NCBI GenBank assembly: GCA_963699175.1
Contig: OY969418.1
Span: 992,001 to 1,056,000, forward strand
Origin: JACPYM01 sp963699175
GTDB lineage: Bacteria; Acidobacteriota; Blastocatellia; RBC074
Direction of reading: 5' to 3'
Length of the DNA stretch: 64,000 nt
Part shown: piece by piece, positions 1-9,177 of the stretch
Numbering within the stretch: the stretch's first letter is position 1
How the letters are laid out: each line of letters starts with the position of its first letter
Made by a program: the position numbers and the translations under genes
Notes under the pieces: generated by a model
Told to the model about the DNA's origin: nothing
What the model saw: the letters and a program-made list of their open reading frames with translations, nothing else
Databases searched by the model: none

Positions 1-85
1 TCACCTTCAAACGCCCGGCCCAGAGTTCTACGCGCTCCTTGAATGCCTCGCGCGAGTCGAGTGTTAATGCCGTTCGTCTGCTCAT
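1..85 (-). CDS. YgjP/SprT-like M48-type metallopeptidase, N-terminal fragment
   Basis: Only the first 28 codons lie in the window; the gene runs off the left edge. The ATG (85-83) overlaps the TGA of hsdR in an ATGA arrangement, so translation is probably coupled. The visible peptide opens MSRRTALTLDSREAFKERV and ends WAGRLKV. A short N-terminus leading to a W-x-x-RL-x-V motif is how YgjP/DUF45 zinc metallopeptidases begin, and this family is often the last gene of type I restriction loci. The zinc-binding HExxH would lie outside the window, so the family call rests on the N-terminus and the context. Confidence 0.6.
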   Translation of the reverse strand, partial: MSRRTALTLDSREAFKERVELWAGRLKV

Positions 86-3048
86 TTGCGCCTGATGATA
101 AGTATTTGTTCGGCCAAGCTGATCATGCGTTTTCCGCCGACGATGGGCAGCAAAATCTTATAGACCTCAGCCTTCAGTTGCCGCTTTTCGTCGGCATTGC
201 TCTCGTAGTTAGGAAAGCGGCTGAAAGCTCCGGCGATTTCTACCGCTGTCTTCTCAGGCGCTGGCACTTCCTCGCGTCTGAGCGCCCAATAGATGGCGAA
301 GGTATGCACGTCGAATCCGGTGCGCTTTCGTTCCTCCTCAAGCGCGCGCTTCTCCTCCATCAGTTGCTTTAACCGCTCTAGCGCTTCAAACGTCGAAGTC
401 TGCCGCTCGGTCATGGCTTCGAGGATCGCCTCTGCACGTTCGCCGATACCAAAGAAGACAGGATCCTGCTTCGCTTGCTCACCCGCAGCTTGAGCCAGGA
501 CGCGCGCCATGTTGATAACTTTAGCGTTCTTCAGGGGCCGTCCGTCCCTCAACGCCTCCAGCGCTTCCTCGTCAAAGTCTATGGCCTCGGTCATTCGATC
601 TATGCCGTGCGCTGTGGCGTGATCCCGAACCAGCGTCTCCGTTTTATGGGCGACTTCGCCGATGAAAGAGGTCTTCTTGCCGTAGGCGATGCGCAGCATC
701 ACGTAGATGTCGGCCAGCCGATTGTAGTCTTCGATGTAGTCGCGCAGTTCCGGAGAAGGAGAAAGGATTTCGTAAAGCGTCTCAACCTCTTTGAAGAACT
801 CGGCGAACTTTTGCCGTTCTTCTTTCTCCAGGAACGTTTCATACAATAGCCGTTCAAGTTTCTCGTCATTGCCGCCCGCGCCTCCCGACTGCTTCAAGTA
901 ATCCTTACCCTGGCCATCCATCAGCTCTGTGAAACGCTCCAGCAACAGGTCGAGGTCTTCAATGACGCCGCTCACTTCGTCCGAGTCGAAGGCTAACGCC
1001 TTGTTCAATTCTTTCAGAATGCCCACGAAGTCCACAATCAGACCGCAGGGCTTTTTGATTCCCTGTTCGTCCTCATACGGGCGATTCACGCGCGCGATGG
1101 CCTGCAACAGCACGTGATCACGCATGGGCTTGTCGAGATACATGCAGTAGAGCACGGGCGCGTCGTAGCCGGTGAGCAGTTTATCGGTGACGATGAAGAT
1201 CTTCGGCAACTGATCAGGCTTCGGAAAAGTTTTGCGCGCCTTCTTTTCCGCAGTCTCATCGAGTTGGAGCCGGGCAACCAGCGGGCGATCCACCACGTCG
1301 GCCGCGTTCTTCGTGTAGATCGGCACAGAGTATTCAGGTGGCAGATACTTATCGAGCGCCGTCTTGTAAAGCGCGCACGCCTCTCTGTCTACGGCCACGA
1401 GAAATGCTTTGTATCCGAGCGGCTCGACATTCTCGCGGAAATGCTGCGCGACAAACTGCGCGACCTTATCAACCCGGTCATCCGCCTTGAGAAAAGCCCG
1501 CAAGGTGACGGCCCGGTCCAGGATTCTGTTCAGGTCGTCAATGTCGCTGATCCCTTCAGTCTCCTTGATGCTCAGGAATTCCTTCTCCAGCACTTCCTCA
1601 GGCAACACCATCTCGATTGGCGCGAGCGTATGACGCAGCTTCAGCGTCGTTCCATCTTCGATTGATTCTCGAATCGAATACTTATCGAGATAGCCTTTTT
1701 CATCTTCCTTGCCGAAGGTCTTGAACGTCCCTTTGCCATAAGCCGTCTGATCTATCGGCGTGCCGGTAAAGCCGATCAAGGTTGCGTGGGGGAGGGCACC
1801 CATCAGATAGTTGCCAAGATCGCCGCCTGTTGACCGGTGCGCTTCGTCAATCAGCACGAAGACATCCGAGCGCGTGCAACTGTCTTTCCGCAGCCCATCA
1901 AATTTGTGAATCATCGAAACGATCAGGCCCCGAAAGTCCTGGTCGAATAAATCCTGGAGCTTGGCCTTGCTCTCGGCATAAGCGACATTGATTTGCCGCC
2001 CCTGCATTTCGCCCATCAACCGCTCCACCCAGCCGGAAAGCTGGCCTTCCAACTCGTTGCGATCAACGATCAGGATGACCGTCGCGCCGGAGAAGTGCTT
2101 TTTGTTTTCCAGAATCAAACGGGCGGCAGTGAGCAGCGTGAATGTCTTGCCCGACCCTTGCGTGTGCCAGATGAGGCCGGTCTTCTTCTCGTCATCCGCG
2201 CAGCGCTCGACCGCCTTGAGCGAAGCGCGCGTCTGGTGCTGGCGCAAGACCGTCTTCTCAAGCACGTCATCCTTGACGTAGAAAAGAATCCACTCGCGGA
2301 GCATCGCCAAAAAATGCTCGCGCTCGAAAAAGGCCTGGACGGCTTCCTGGTAGCTGATTGGACGCTCGCCGGTTTCCGTATCCTTCCAGCGCATGATGTC
2401 TTTGCGCGCGTAGTTCCAGGTCACGCCGTAGAAGTATTCGATCAAGTGGGTGACATTGAAGACCTGCGGCGCGGTCATCATTTCCGGGGTCTCCAGCTCG
2501 TAACGCCGCAGTTGGGTGACAGCACGCTCCATCGCATCGAGCAGCTTTGGATTCTTGTTCTCGATGATGGCGACCGGAACGCCGTTGATGAGAAAAACAA
2601 TGTCGGCCCGATTCCCCTTGCGATTGCCCGCTTTGAAACTCCACTCGTAAGTGGCCTGAAAAACGTTCTGGTCGAGGCTTTGGTAATCAATCACCGCGAC
2701 ATTCCGATGCCGCTTCTCGCTCTCGTCATAAACTGTGCGATTACCCCGTAGCCACTCAAGAATCTCCTTGTTGCCTTCGATAGTCTTAGGAACACTCTCC
2801 ATCCGCTGGATGATGCTGTTGACGTTCTCCGGTGTGACCACGCCAGGATTGAGCCGCAGTAGCGCCTTTTCCAACTCGCGATAGAAGAACAGCCCGCTCT
2901 CGCCGCCGCGCTTTCTGAGAGCTTCTGTGTCGGACACGACAGTCCAGCCAGCGCCTTCGGCGTGCTTGACGAGCGGGAATTGAACCGTGCCGATCTCGCT
3001 AGCGAGATGCGGGGTGGGTTGGCCGACAGTGTGTGTTTCGGTGTGCAT
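82..3048 (-). CDS. hsdR: Type I restriction enzyme, R (endonuclease/translocase) subunit
   Basis: This 988-residue motor and nuclease subunit translocates DNA with ATP and cuts unmodified DNA away from the recognition site. The N-terminal nuclease domain shows the PD-(D/E)xK pattern: D149 in RADIVFLINGVPVAII, then E163-N-K165. The superfamily 2 helicase follows, with Walker A HTQGSGKT (about 295-302), IVDRNEL, DEAHRSTGG as Walker B, SMIHKF, FTGTPI and the arginine-finger block QAIARVNRPY. The C-terminus is helical, as expected for the part that docks on the methylase. The length is normal. The start at 3048 has GAGGAGG about 11 bases upstream. It lies 3 bp after hsdS and its stop overlaps the next start, so it belongs to the hsdM-hsdS-hsdR operon. 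No inactivating change is visible. Confidence 0.95.
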   Translation of the reverse strand: MHTETHTVGQPTPHLASEIGTVQFPLVKHAEGAGWTVVSDTEALRKRGGESGLFFYRELEKALLRLNPGVVTPENVNSIIQRMESVPKTIEGNKEILEWLRGNRTVYDESEKRHRNVAVIDYQSLDQNVFQATYEWSFKAGNRKGNRADIVFLINGVPVAIIENKNPKLLDAMERAVTQLRRYELETPEMMTAPQVFNVTHLIEYFYGVTWNYARKDIMRWKDTETGERPISYQEAVQAFFEREHFLAMLREWILFYVKDDVLEKTVLRQHQTRASLKAVERCADDEKKTGLIWHTQGSGKTFTLLTAARLILENKKHFSGATVILIVDRNELEGQLSGWVERLMGEMQGRQINVAYAESKAKLQDLFDQDFRGLIVSMIHKFDGLRKDSCTRSDVFVLIDEAHRSTGGDLGNYLMGALPHATLIGFTGTPIDQTAYGKGTFKTFGKEDEKGYLDKYSIRESIEDGTTLKLRHTLAPIEMVLPEEVLEKEFLSIKETEGISDIDDLNRILDRAVTLRAFLKADDRVDKVAQFVAQHFRENVEPLGYKAFLVAVDREACALYKTALDKYLPPEYSVPIYTKNAADVVDRPLVARLQLDETAEKKARKTFPKPDQLPKIFIVTDKLLTGYDAPVLYCMYLDKPMRDHVLLQAIARVNRPYEDEQGIKKPCGLIVDFVGILKELNKALAFDSDEVSGVIEDLDLLLERFTELMDGQGKDYLKQSGGAGGNDEKLERLLYETFLEKEERQKFAEFFKEVETLYEILSPSPELRDYIEDYNRLADIYVMLRIAYGKKTSFIGEVAHKTETLVRDHATAHGIDRMTEAIDFDEEALEALRDGRPLKNAKVINMARVLAQAAGEQAKQDPVFFGIGERAEAILEAMTERQTSTFEALERLKQLMEEKRALEEERKRTGFDVHTFAIYWALRREEVPAPEKTAVEIAGAFSRFPNYESNADEKRQLKAEVYKILLPIVGGKRMISLAEQILIIRRK

Positions 3049-3051
3049 GCT

Positions 3052-4242
3052 CTAAGCGACCTCCTCTACCTCTGAGGTATCAATATTGAGATCGTGTACG
3101 CGGATTTGGCCGGTCATCAACTGGTGAAGCAGCGTCTTGAACAACTCCTGCAATGTCGCCCGCTTGCGTTCATGGACGGAAATCTTTCGGTCAATCGTTG
3201 CCAGCGCACTGGCTATCTCACGCTGTTCATCAATGTCTTCGGGCCAGCTCACCAATTCTTCATGCACGAAGTTTCGATTAAGCGCAGGATTCGCAGCACC
3301 AGAATCCAACCGCTTGAAATCAAGTAGGAGAAGCCTGTAGTAGACGAACAGAGGATGATTTCTGCGGAAGTCGGTTGACCATAAGGTCGTATCATGCGGC
3401 CAGTAGTCCTGCTCGACGTAGTGAACGGAGCCGATAGAACCCTTTCTGCCCAAAATGACACCTGGCCCTTTTACGCCAACTTCGTTATGCCAGCTCTTTA
3501 TGCCTCCGGAGGAGACAACTGGAACAGAACCCGCTTGTTGCCCCTTCTTTGTAATATCAAAACCCCGCTGGAAGTGAACAAGTTGAATAAGCCGATCAAC
3601 TCGCCAGCTTTCAGGCACTGGCCCGATCTCGGTTTCCTTCTGCGGCTCGCCGCGCAGCCCACGCGTGAAGAGCTGGCGCATGGCCGACTGCTTCAACTCG
3701 CGCGCGATCGCAATCAGCTTCTCCTCGACCTCGATAGCGCGCTGCATCTTCCAGAGCACCGCTGCAATTTTTTCCTGGTCAGGCTTTTCGGGAGCTTGGA
3801 ACTCGATTCGTTTGAGGTCTTCGCGAGGGATACCCTTGATAGTGACTCCACGAGCTTGCCTAACAATCTGTGACTTAATGTCCGGCTGCGAGAAGCAAAA
3901 CGCTAAGAAGAAAGGGTTGAAGTACGTTTTATCTACGACGACGCCTGTGAGGTCTTGGCTGATTGCGACATCAACAGTATTCACGGCAACTTTACCGACT
4001 CCAACACGTGTTCCAACCATAAGGTTGCCGCGCGGTATCAGATTGGTTGAGGAGTTCTCCAGTCCTTGCTTCGAGATTAAGCGTTCTCCCGAGTTCACGA
4101 TGAACGACGGCCCCAGCCGTTTGCTTGTCGTCCAGTGGATGTTTCCACTCCAGTATTCTGGTATTGCGGTTGAGGGTGTCGCGCCACCGAAGAACTCACC
4201 AATGTCGCCAATCGCATAAGTTTTCCAGAGATTCTCCCTCAT
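3052..4242 (-). CDS. hsdS: Type I restriction-modification specificity subunit
   Basis: This 396-residue protein chooses the bipartite DNA target for the HsdM/HsdR complex. It has the usual two-fold design. A first target-recognition domain (about 1-160) is followed by a conserved helical spacer around KQSAMRQLFTRGL (about 184-196). A second recognition domain opens at IGPVPESWRVDRL (about 206-218), and a C-terminal helical repeat ends LFKTLLHQLMTGQIRV. Its ATG overlaps the hsdM stop (ATGA, 4242-4239), so the two are coupled. Base composition is visibly more A+T-rich than in hsdM and hsdR, which fits the fast exchange known for recognition domains. There is no second hsdS or inverted partial copy nearby, so no shufflon is apparent. 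The target sequence cannot be predicted from the sequence alone. Confidence 0.93.
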   Translation of the reverse strand: MRENLWKTYAIGDIGEFFGGATPSTAIPEYWSGNIHWTTSKRLGPSFIVNSGERLISKQGLENSSTNLIPRGNLMVGTRVGVGKVAVNTVDVAISQDLTGVVVDKTYFNPFFLAFCFSQPDIKSQIVRQARGVTIKGIPREDLKRIEFQAPEKPDQEKIAAVLWKMQRAIEVEEKLIAIARELKQSAMRQLFTRGLRGEPQKETEIGPVPESWRVDRLIQLVHFQRGFDITKKGQQAGSVPVVSSGGIKSWHNEVGVKGPGVILGRKGSIGSVHYVEQDYWPHDTTLWSTDFRRNHPLFVYYRLLLLDFKRLDSGAANPALNRNFVHEELVSWPEDIDEQREIASALATIDRKISVHERKRATLQELFKTLLHQLMTGQIRVHDLNIDTSEVEEVA

Positions 4243-6053
4243 TTTGTTTCATCGAGTTTAGCTAACAGAGACAGAAGCTCCTTATCCAGCGTTGCCTGCT
4301 CTTTGTGTAGTCGCTCTAGTTCGCCGCGAAGCGTTGACAGATCGCGGTGGGAATTACCCTCTTGCGCCGCGAGGTATCTTGACGGTGATAGATTGAAGTC
4401 ATTCTTAGCCGCCTCCTCGTTGCTAATGACATTAACAAAGCCGTCTGCTGGCTCGGCTTTAAGAAACGCATCAGCAATTTTCTTCACCGCTTCATCAGGC
4501 AGATAGTTCTTCGGCGTGCCTTTGCGGAATTCGCGGCTTGCATTGATGAGCACGATTTTCCCTTTGCGGTCTTTCGGCTTGTTCTTCCGCAGCACGATGA
4601 TGACGCCCGCAGCGGTCGTATTGTAGAACAAGTTATCTGGGAGCAGGATCACGCCATCCACGTAATCATGCTCGACGAACCATTTGCGGATGTTGCGCTC
4701 TTTGTCCTCGTTCTTGCTGCCGCTACCGCGCGTGACCGCGCCCGTGTCGAGCACCACCGCCGCGCGCCCACTCTCTTTCATTGACGCAAGCGTGTGCTGA
4801 AGCCAGGCCCAATCGGCCTTGCTGGTGGTGATGCCGCCCTGCTCCTCGAAGCGGCTGAATGGATCGTTCTCGTAAGCCTCCGAGTTGAACGGCTGGTTCC
4901 ACATCGGATTCGACACCACGATGTCGAACTGCCTGAGCCGCGTATCGCTGTCCCGATACTTCGGGTTGCGCATCGAATCGCCGCGCAGGACTTCGCCCTC
5001 CATATCGTGAATGATCTTGTTCATGCAGGCGATGGCGTAGCTCGAACCGGTCAGTTCTTGGCCGTAAAGCTTGAGCGGAACCTTGCTCAGCGGGTCGAGC
5101 CTGCGGCAGATCAGTTGCAGCTTGATGAGCAGACCGAATGAGCCGCAGGCATAGTCATAACATTCCTCGCCCGGTCGCGGTCGCATGACCTCGGCAATCA
5201 GAAAGCCGACTTCGGTGGGGGTGAAAAACTCGCCCGCGCTCTGGCCCTGCCCTTCGGCGAATTTTCGGAGCAAGTATTCGTAGCAGCGTCCAAGAAAGTC
5301 CGGCTCCACATTGTGCAATCCCAGCCGATAACGCGGATCGGAGACAGTCTCGATGACACCCTTGAGCGCCGCGTCGCTGATCTCGCGTTCACCGTTGCGC
5401 GTCTCGTTGAAATCCACGATGTCAATGACGCCCGCGAGCGTGGGGTTATGCTTCACGATCGCGCGAATGGTCGTCGTGAGTTGTTCGCCCAGGGTCTTCG
5501 GCTCCTTGCGCTCTGGCCAGTCGAACTTTTCACGCCCGCTGACGACGGCCCATCGCGCTTCAGGCGGCAGATAGAAGCGGACCAGCGAGTGATCTGATTC
5601 GAGCACCTCAATGGCGGTTTCTCGATCACCGAATTGATCGGCCAGCCGCTCGATCTCGTCGTCAAAAACATCGGAGAGGCGCTTGATAAAGAGAAGCGGG
5701 AGAATGTAGTCCTTGAACTTGGGCGCGTCCTTCTCGCCGCGGATCGAGCAGGCGGCATCCCACAGCATCTGTTCCATGCTCTTCGTCGAGAGCACCGCGC
5801 TTTTCGTCACGCCCCCGCGTCGTTGTCTTCGCGTATCAGCGCGCTCTGCTGTTTCCTGCTCCAGGTCTTGTTCGGAGAGGCCCGCTTCTTCCAGCAGTTT
5901 TTTGAGGGCTTCAAGTTGCGCCTTTTGCGGCTGGGCCCTTCCACCCTCCCAGCGGTTGACTGTGGCAAACGAAACCTGTAGCTGGGAAGCCAACTGTTCC
6001 TGGCTGAGATTGAGCTTAGTTCTTAATTGACGGAGAAGTCGTATATCAATCAT
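4239..6053 (-). CDS. hsdM: Type I restriction-modification methylase with fused N-terminal XRE HTH
   Basis: This is a 604-residue N6-adenine methyltransferase subunit. Residues 1-60 form a Cro/C1-type helix-turn-helix (LNLSQEQLASQLQVSFATVN, then RWEGGRAQP), which ordinary HsdM proteins lack. The HsdM N-terminal helical domain starts near residue 93. The SAM site follows: motif X GEFFTPTEV (274-282), motif I YDYACGSFG (299-307), and motif IV SNPMW (381-385) in place of the more common NPPF, a variant I believe occurs in one HsdM subgroup. The C-terminus is coiled-coil-like. The ATG has no Shine-Dalgarno sequence and lies only about 13 bases from a plausible -10 box, suggesting a nearly leaderless message. 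The HTH could let the methylase repress its own promoter; that is inference. Confidence 0.92.
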   Translation of the reverse strand: MIDIRLLRQLRTKLNLSQEQLASQLQVSFATVNRWEGGRAQPQKAQLEALKKLLEEAGLSEQDLEQETAERADTRRQRRGGVTKSAVLSTKSMEQMLWDAACSIRGEKDAPKFKDYILPLLFIKRLSDVFDDEIERLADQFGDRETAIEVLESDHSLVRFYLPPEARWAVVSGREKFDWPERKEPKTLGEQLTTTIRAIVKHNPTLAGVIDIVDFNETRNGEREISDAALKGVIETVSDPRYRLGLHNVEPDFLGRCYEYLLRKFAEGQGQSAGEFFTPTEVGFLIAEVMRPRPGEECYDYACGSFGLLIKLQLICRRLDPLSKVPLKLYGQELTGSSYAIACMNKIIHDMEGEVLRGDSMRNPKYRDSDTRLRQFDIVVSNPMWNQPFNSEAYENDPFSRFEEQGGITTSKADWAWLQHTLASMKESGRAAVVLDTGAVTRGSGSKNEDKERNIRKWFVEHDYVDGVILLPDNLFYNTTAAGVIIVLRKNKPKDRKGKIVLINASREFRKGTPKNYLPDEAVKKIADAFLKAEPADGFVNVISNEEAAKNDFNLSPSRYLAAQEGNSHRDLSTLRGELERLHKEQATLDKELLSLLAKLDETK

Positions 6054-6065
6054 AACGCCCGGAAT

Positions 6066-6093
6066 GCTATAACATACCTGACATTATGGTCAA
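6066..6093 (-). promoter_or_regulatory. Putative hsdM promoter with repeated ACAT words
   Basis: On the minus strand TTGACC (6093-6088) is separated by 16 bases from TATAGC (6071-6066), a fair sigma-70 match. The ATG is 13 bases past the -10 box. Between the boxes, plus-strand ACAT occurs twice with 5-base spacing, and the segment is an imperfect inverted repeat, so it could bind the HTH domain encoded by hsdM. The operator idea is inference. Confidence 0.45.
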
Positions 6094-6160
6094 ACGAATT
6101 CTGAGCGCTCGCTTCCACCTGCGATAAACGATGAAGAGATAAAGGCGCTGATTAGCTTGC

Positions 6161-7306
6161 TTAACAGCTTGAAATAACCAAGCTCGTGTTGGGATTATCA
6201 GTGAGGTGAAGTGGTGAGTGGGTTGGCTCCAACGCTTTGCGCAACAACGCGGCTAAGGCGTCGGCCTCAGCTAGAAAACCATCGTGGCCGTGCGTGGATT
6301 GCAGCTCGGCATACTCGACCTCAACGCCTGCCTCACGCATCCGCTCGCCCAAAGCCTGAACTTCGTCGGGCGGAAAAAGCCAATCGGAAGCGATCCCCAC
6401 CAGCAGCACCTGCGCCTTGATGCGGCGCAACGCAGTTTGCTCCGAGTCATAGCCGCTCACCAGATCGAAGTTGTCCATCGCCTTGGTGATGACGACATAC
6501 GAAGCCGCATCGAAACGCTGCGTAAAAATCTCGCCTTGATAATCGAGATAACCACCGATGTCATAGCGGTCAAGCAATGAATGCTGCGGGTCTTCCCCAT
6601 TGCGATTCGGCTGGCGACCGTAGCGTTCTTGAAAGAGATGCTCTGACTTGTACGAACACATCGCAATCGCACGCGCCTGCGCCAATCCAGCTAATGGCGC
6701 GTGGTCATCCGCATACCGCCCGTCACGCCAATGCGGATCGTTGAAAATGGCCTGTCGTTGCAGATGATTCAAAGCCAAGCCCATCGCTGTGAGTGGCGCC
6801 GCGCCGACCGCGATGGAATGCTGCACTCGCTCAGGAAATTCCACCGCCCACTGCAATGCCTGCATCCCGCCAATCGAACCGCCAACCACCGCGCGCAGCT
6901 TCTCGATGCCCAGATGATCGAGCAAGGCCGCTTGCGTGCGCACCCAATCGCGCACCGAGACGAGCGGGAAATCCGCGCCATAAATTTCTCCCGTCGCCTG
7001 GTTGAGATCGCGCGGCCCAGTCGAACCGTAACACGAACCGAGGATGTTGGCGCATAAGACGCAATCGCGTTTGAGGTCGAAGACGCCGCGTTCGCCAAAC
7101 AACTGCGGCCACCATTCCCCCACGCGCGCCGAGCCGGATAAGGCGTGACAGACTAGCAGCGCGTTGTCGCGCGCCTCGTTCAGATGGCCGTAGAGTGCGT
7201 AATGCAATTTGACCGATGGCAACTCTGCACCTGAAACCAGGGTGAAGGGTTGCGCATCGGTCAAAACAAGATCGCCTTCGTAGGTTGGAATCAGCGGCTC
7301 TGACAT
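6161..7306 (-). CDS. metX: Homoserine O-acyltransferase (MetX-type alpha/beta hydrolase)
   Basis: This 381-residue enzyme activates homoserine by O-acylation, the first committed step of methionine synthesis by transsulfhydrylation. The alpha/beta-hydrolase features are clear: CHALSGSARVGEWW in the N-terminal part, the nucleophile elbow GGSIGGMQALQWA, the acid in IASDWLFPPDE, and the catalytic histidine in THGHDGFLAE. The length fits the family. Some MetX proteins use succinyl-CoA and the sequence alone does not settle which acyl donor is used. An SD-like GAGGTG lies 9 bases before the ATG. It is downstream of metY on the same strand, and together they make homocysteine. A 30-bp inverted repeat separates the two, so they may be separately terminated. 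Confidence 0.93.
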   Translation of the reverse strand: MSEPLIPTYEGDLVLTDAQPFTLVSGAELPSVKLHYALYGHLNEARDNALLVCHALSGSARVGEWWPQLFGERGVFDLKRDCVLCANILGSCYGSTGPRDLNQATGEIYGADFPLVSVRDWVRTQAALLDHLGIEKLRAVVGGSIGGMQALQWAVEFPERVQHSIAVGAAPLTAMGLALNHLQRQAIFNDPHWRDGRYADDHAPLAGLAQARAIAMCSYKSEHLFQERYGRQPNRNGEDPQHSLLDRYDIGGYLDYQGEIFTQRFDAASYVVITKAMDNFDLVSGYDSEQTALRRIKAQVLLVGIASDWLFPPDEVQALGERMREAGVEVEYAELQSTHGHDGFLAEADALAALLRKALEPTHSPLHLTDNPNTSLVISSC

Positions 7307-7392
7307 ACGCGCTGCACCTCAGTGGTTCATTTCTAGCAACAAGAAGAGGTCTTGTGTAGCAAGCGGCGAAGGGGAAACTGAACACTGCGGCC

Positions 7393-7477
7393 CAGGCGTT
7401 TAGAGTTCAAGCTTTAGCTTGCTGCTCGGTGTGCTGCCCACCTACTGGCAAGCTAAAGCTTGAACTCTAAACGCCTG
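7393..7477. repeat. 30-bp-arm inverted repeat between metY and metX
   Basis: Arms 7393-7422 and 7448-7477 are perfect reverse complements around a 25-base loop; the arm core reads TTTAGAGTTCAAGCTTTAGC. As RNA it would be a very long hairpin between metY and metX. There is no clear U-tract, and the arms are longer than most intrinsic terminators, so a dispersed palindromic repeat is the better description. It may still shape the 3' end of the metY message. Confidence 0.85.
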
Positions 7478-7509
7478 AGCGTCGAAATCGCGCCGCTGTT
7501 CAACTCGCC

Positions 7510-8826
7510 CTAAGCTTTGGCAGCCACCGTCTGCGTAGCCGCGCTCAACGCCTGGTCAATATCGGCGATGATGTCGCGGATGTCTTCAATGCCGACTGAG
7601 AGGCGCACTAAGCCAGGCGTCACACCGGTTGCGGCTTGCTCCTCTTCATTCAACTGCGAGTGTGTGGTCGAAGCCGGATGAATCACCAGCGATTTGGCAT
7701 CGCCAATGTTGGCCAGCAGGCTGTGTAGCTTGACGCTGTTGATGAACTTCTTGCCCGCTTCCAGTCCGCCGCGAATCTCGAACGTCACCAGCGCGCCCGC
7801 GCCGCTGGGCATATATTTTTTGGTGCGTTCAAAGTACGGGCTGGATTCGAGACCAGGATAGTTGACCCAAGCAACTTGTGGATGCCCTTGCAGGAACTTC
7901 GCCACTTCGAACGCATTCTCTGAATGGCGCTCCATCCGCAGATGCAACGTCTCAGCACCTTGTAAAAACAGAAACGAGTTGAAGGGCGTGGTGCAGGCGC
8001 CAATGTCACGCAGCCCTTGCACACGTGCTTTCAGGATAAAGGCCAGCGGGCCGAAAGCGTCAGTGAAAACGATGCCGTGATATGACGGGTCAGGCGTAAC
8101 AAAATCTGGGAAGCGGCCTGAGGCCTTCCAATCGAATTTCCCCGCGTCAATGATCGCGCCGCCAATTGAAGTGCCATGCCCGCCGATGAATTTGGTCAAT
8201 GAGTGAAGAACGATGTCCGCCCCGTGCTCAATCGGGCGGCACAAGGCTGGCGACGGCGTGGTGTTGTCAATTATCAACGGCAGCCCGTTTTCGTGCGCGA
8301 TGTTGGCCAGCTTCTCGATGTCCATAATGTCGAGCTTCGGGTTGCCGACGGTCTCGGTGTAGACCGCTTTGGTCTTGTCGTTGATCGCCGCGCGCAACCC
8401 AGCTTCATCCTCGGCATCTACGAAACGCACCGTGATGCCCAGCTTCGGCAGTGTGTAATGGAACAGATTGTAAGTGCCGCCGTAGAGCGAAGTGGTCGAA
8501 ACGATCTCATCACCCGCGTTGGCAATCGTGATGATCGCCAAGGTCTCCGCCGCCTGGCCCGACGCGAGCACGAGCGCCGCCGCGCCGCCTTCCAACGCTG
8601 CCAGACGCTTTTCGAGCACATCTTGCGTCGGGTTCATGATGCGCGAATAGATGTTGCCAAACTCTTGCAAGGCGAAGAGGCGCGCCGCGTGGTCGGCATC
8701 GGTGAAGTTGTAAGAAGTGGTTTGATAAATCGGGACGGCGCGCGCGTTGGTGGCGGGATCGGGCGACTGTCCTCCGTGAATTGCCAGCGTGTTGAAGTGG
8801 TAATTGGGTGTTTGGTCGTCAGCCAT
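7510..8826 (-). CDS. metY: O-acetylhomoserine sulfhydrylase (PLP-dependent)
   Basis: This 438-residue Cys/Met-metabolism PLP enzyme of fold type I makes homocysteine from O-acylhomoserine and sulfide. Diagnostic parts are YSRIMNPTQDVLEKRLAALE (substrate and PLP-phosphate loop), LASGQAAETLAI, the aspartate in LIIDNTTPSP and the Schiff-base lysine in LHSLTKFIGGHGTSIGG. The length and the closing LVRLSVGIEDIRDIIADIDQ fit MetY rather than the shorter MetB/MetC proteins, and an adjacent metX supports that. A GGAGAAAG sequence precedes the ATG. The roughly 200-base leader carries two hairpins described separately. Product class is certain; preference for acetyl or succinyl ester is not. Confidence 0.93.
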   Translation of the reverse strand: MADDQTPNYHFNTLAIHGGQSPDPATNARAVPIYQTTSYNFTDADHAARLFALQEFGNIYSRIMNPTQDVLEKRLAALEGGAAALVLASGQAAETLAIITIANAGDEIVSTTSLYGGTYNLFHYTLPKLGITVRFVDAEDEAGLRAAINDKTKAVYTETVGNPKLDIMDIEKLANIAHENGLPLIIDNTTPSPALCRPIEHGADIVLHSLTKFIGGHGTSIGGAIIDAGKFDWKASGRFPDFVTPDPSYHGIVFTDAFGPLAFILKARVQGLRDIGACTTPFNSFLFLQGAETLHLRMERHSENAFEVAKFLQGHPQVAWVNYPGLESSPYFERTKKYMPSGAGALVTFEIRGGLEAGKKFINSVKLHSLLANIGDAKSLVIHPASTTHSQLNEEEQAATGVTPGLVRLSVGIEDIRDIIADIDQALSAATQTVAAKA

Positions 8827-8906
8827 TGTGCTTTCTCCTTTTTGCTTTTTAGGATTGCTTCAGAACCGGGCGCGGAAATTACGACGAGGCTTGCGCTCAA
8901 AACGAA

Positions 8907-8980
8907 AACCCCAGCGCCAAAGTAACGCTGGGGTTCCCGCTAAAAACTCTTGAGAACGTAACAGCTCTTTAGCAGTTTTT
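8907..8980 (-). promoter_or_regulatory. Structured metY leader with terminator-like hairpin
   Basis: About 80 bases before metY, arms 8926-8935 and 8907-8916 form a perfect 10-bp G+C-rich stem (AACCCCAGCG with its complement), followed on the minus strand by a T-rich run. Just upstream, around 8940-8976, a second fold is possible (GCTAAA paired with TTTAGC). Two alternative hairpins, the second resembling a terminator, is how attenuators and riboswitches are arranged. I do not recognise a known SAM riboswitch consensus here. Confidence 0.4.
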
Positions 8981-8985
8981 TTCGT

Positions 8986-9177
8986 GGAGCAAGTCGCTTA
9001 AATCGCCACGCACTGTTTCAATCAAATAGCGTTGATGCTTTGCAAATGTGGCGCGAAGATAGGCCAAGCTGCGCTGATCTGTCAAACCGAATTCGCGCTA
9101 GGTGGCGGTTTAGCCCATTGTTCGCACCCACTTCTACGGGTAACACGCCAGCCGGTCGTTGAGGGCTGAGATGGACT
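8986..9177. other. Intergenic region, no gene recognised
   Basis: Upstream flank of the metY leader. A 60-codon open frame (9018-9200, minus) overlaps the end of the next gene, lacks an SD sequence and resembles no family I know, so it is not called. The metY promoter presumably lies here, but no convincing -35/-10 pair was found. Confidence 0.5.

Noticed and set aside
3052..4242. Phase-variable hsdS
   Set aside because: No second hsdS, inverted partial copy, recombinase or simple repeat tract was seen.
8907..8980. SAM-I riboswitch upstream of metY
   Set aside because: Hairpins are present but I could not match the conserved SAM-I core; described only as a structured leader.
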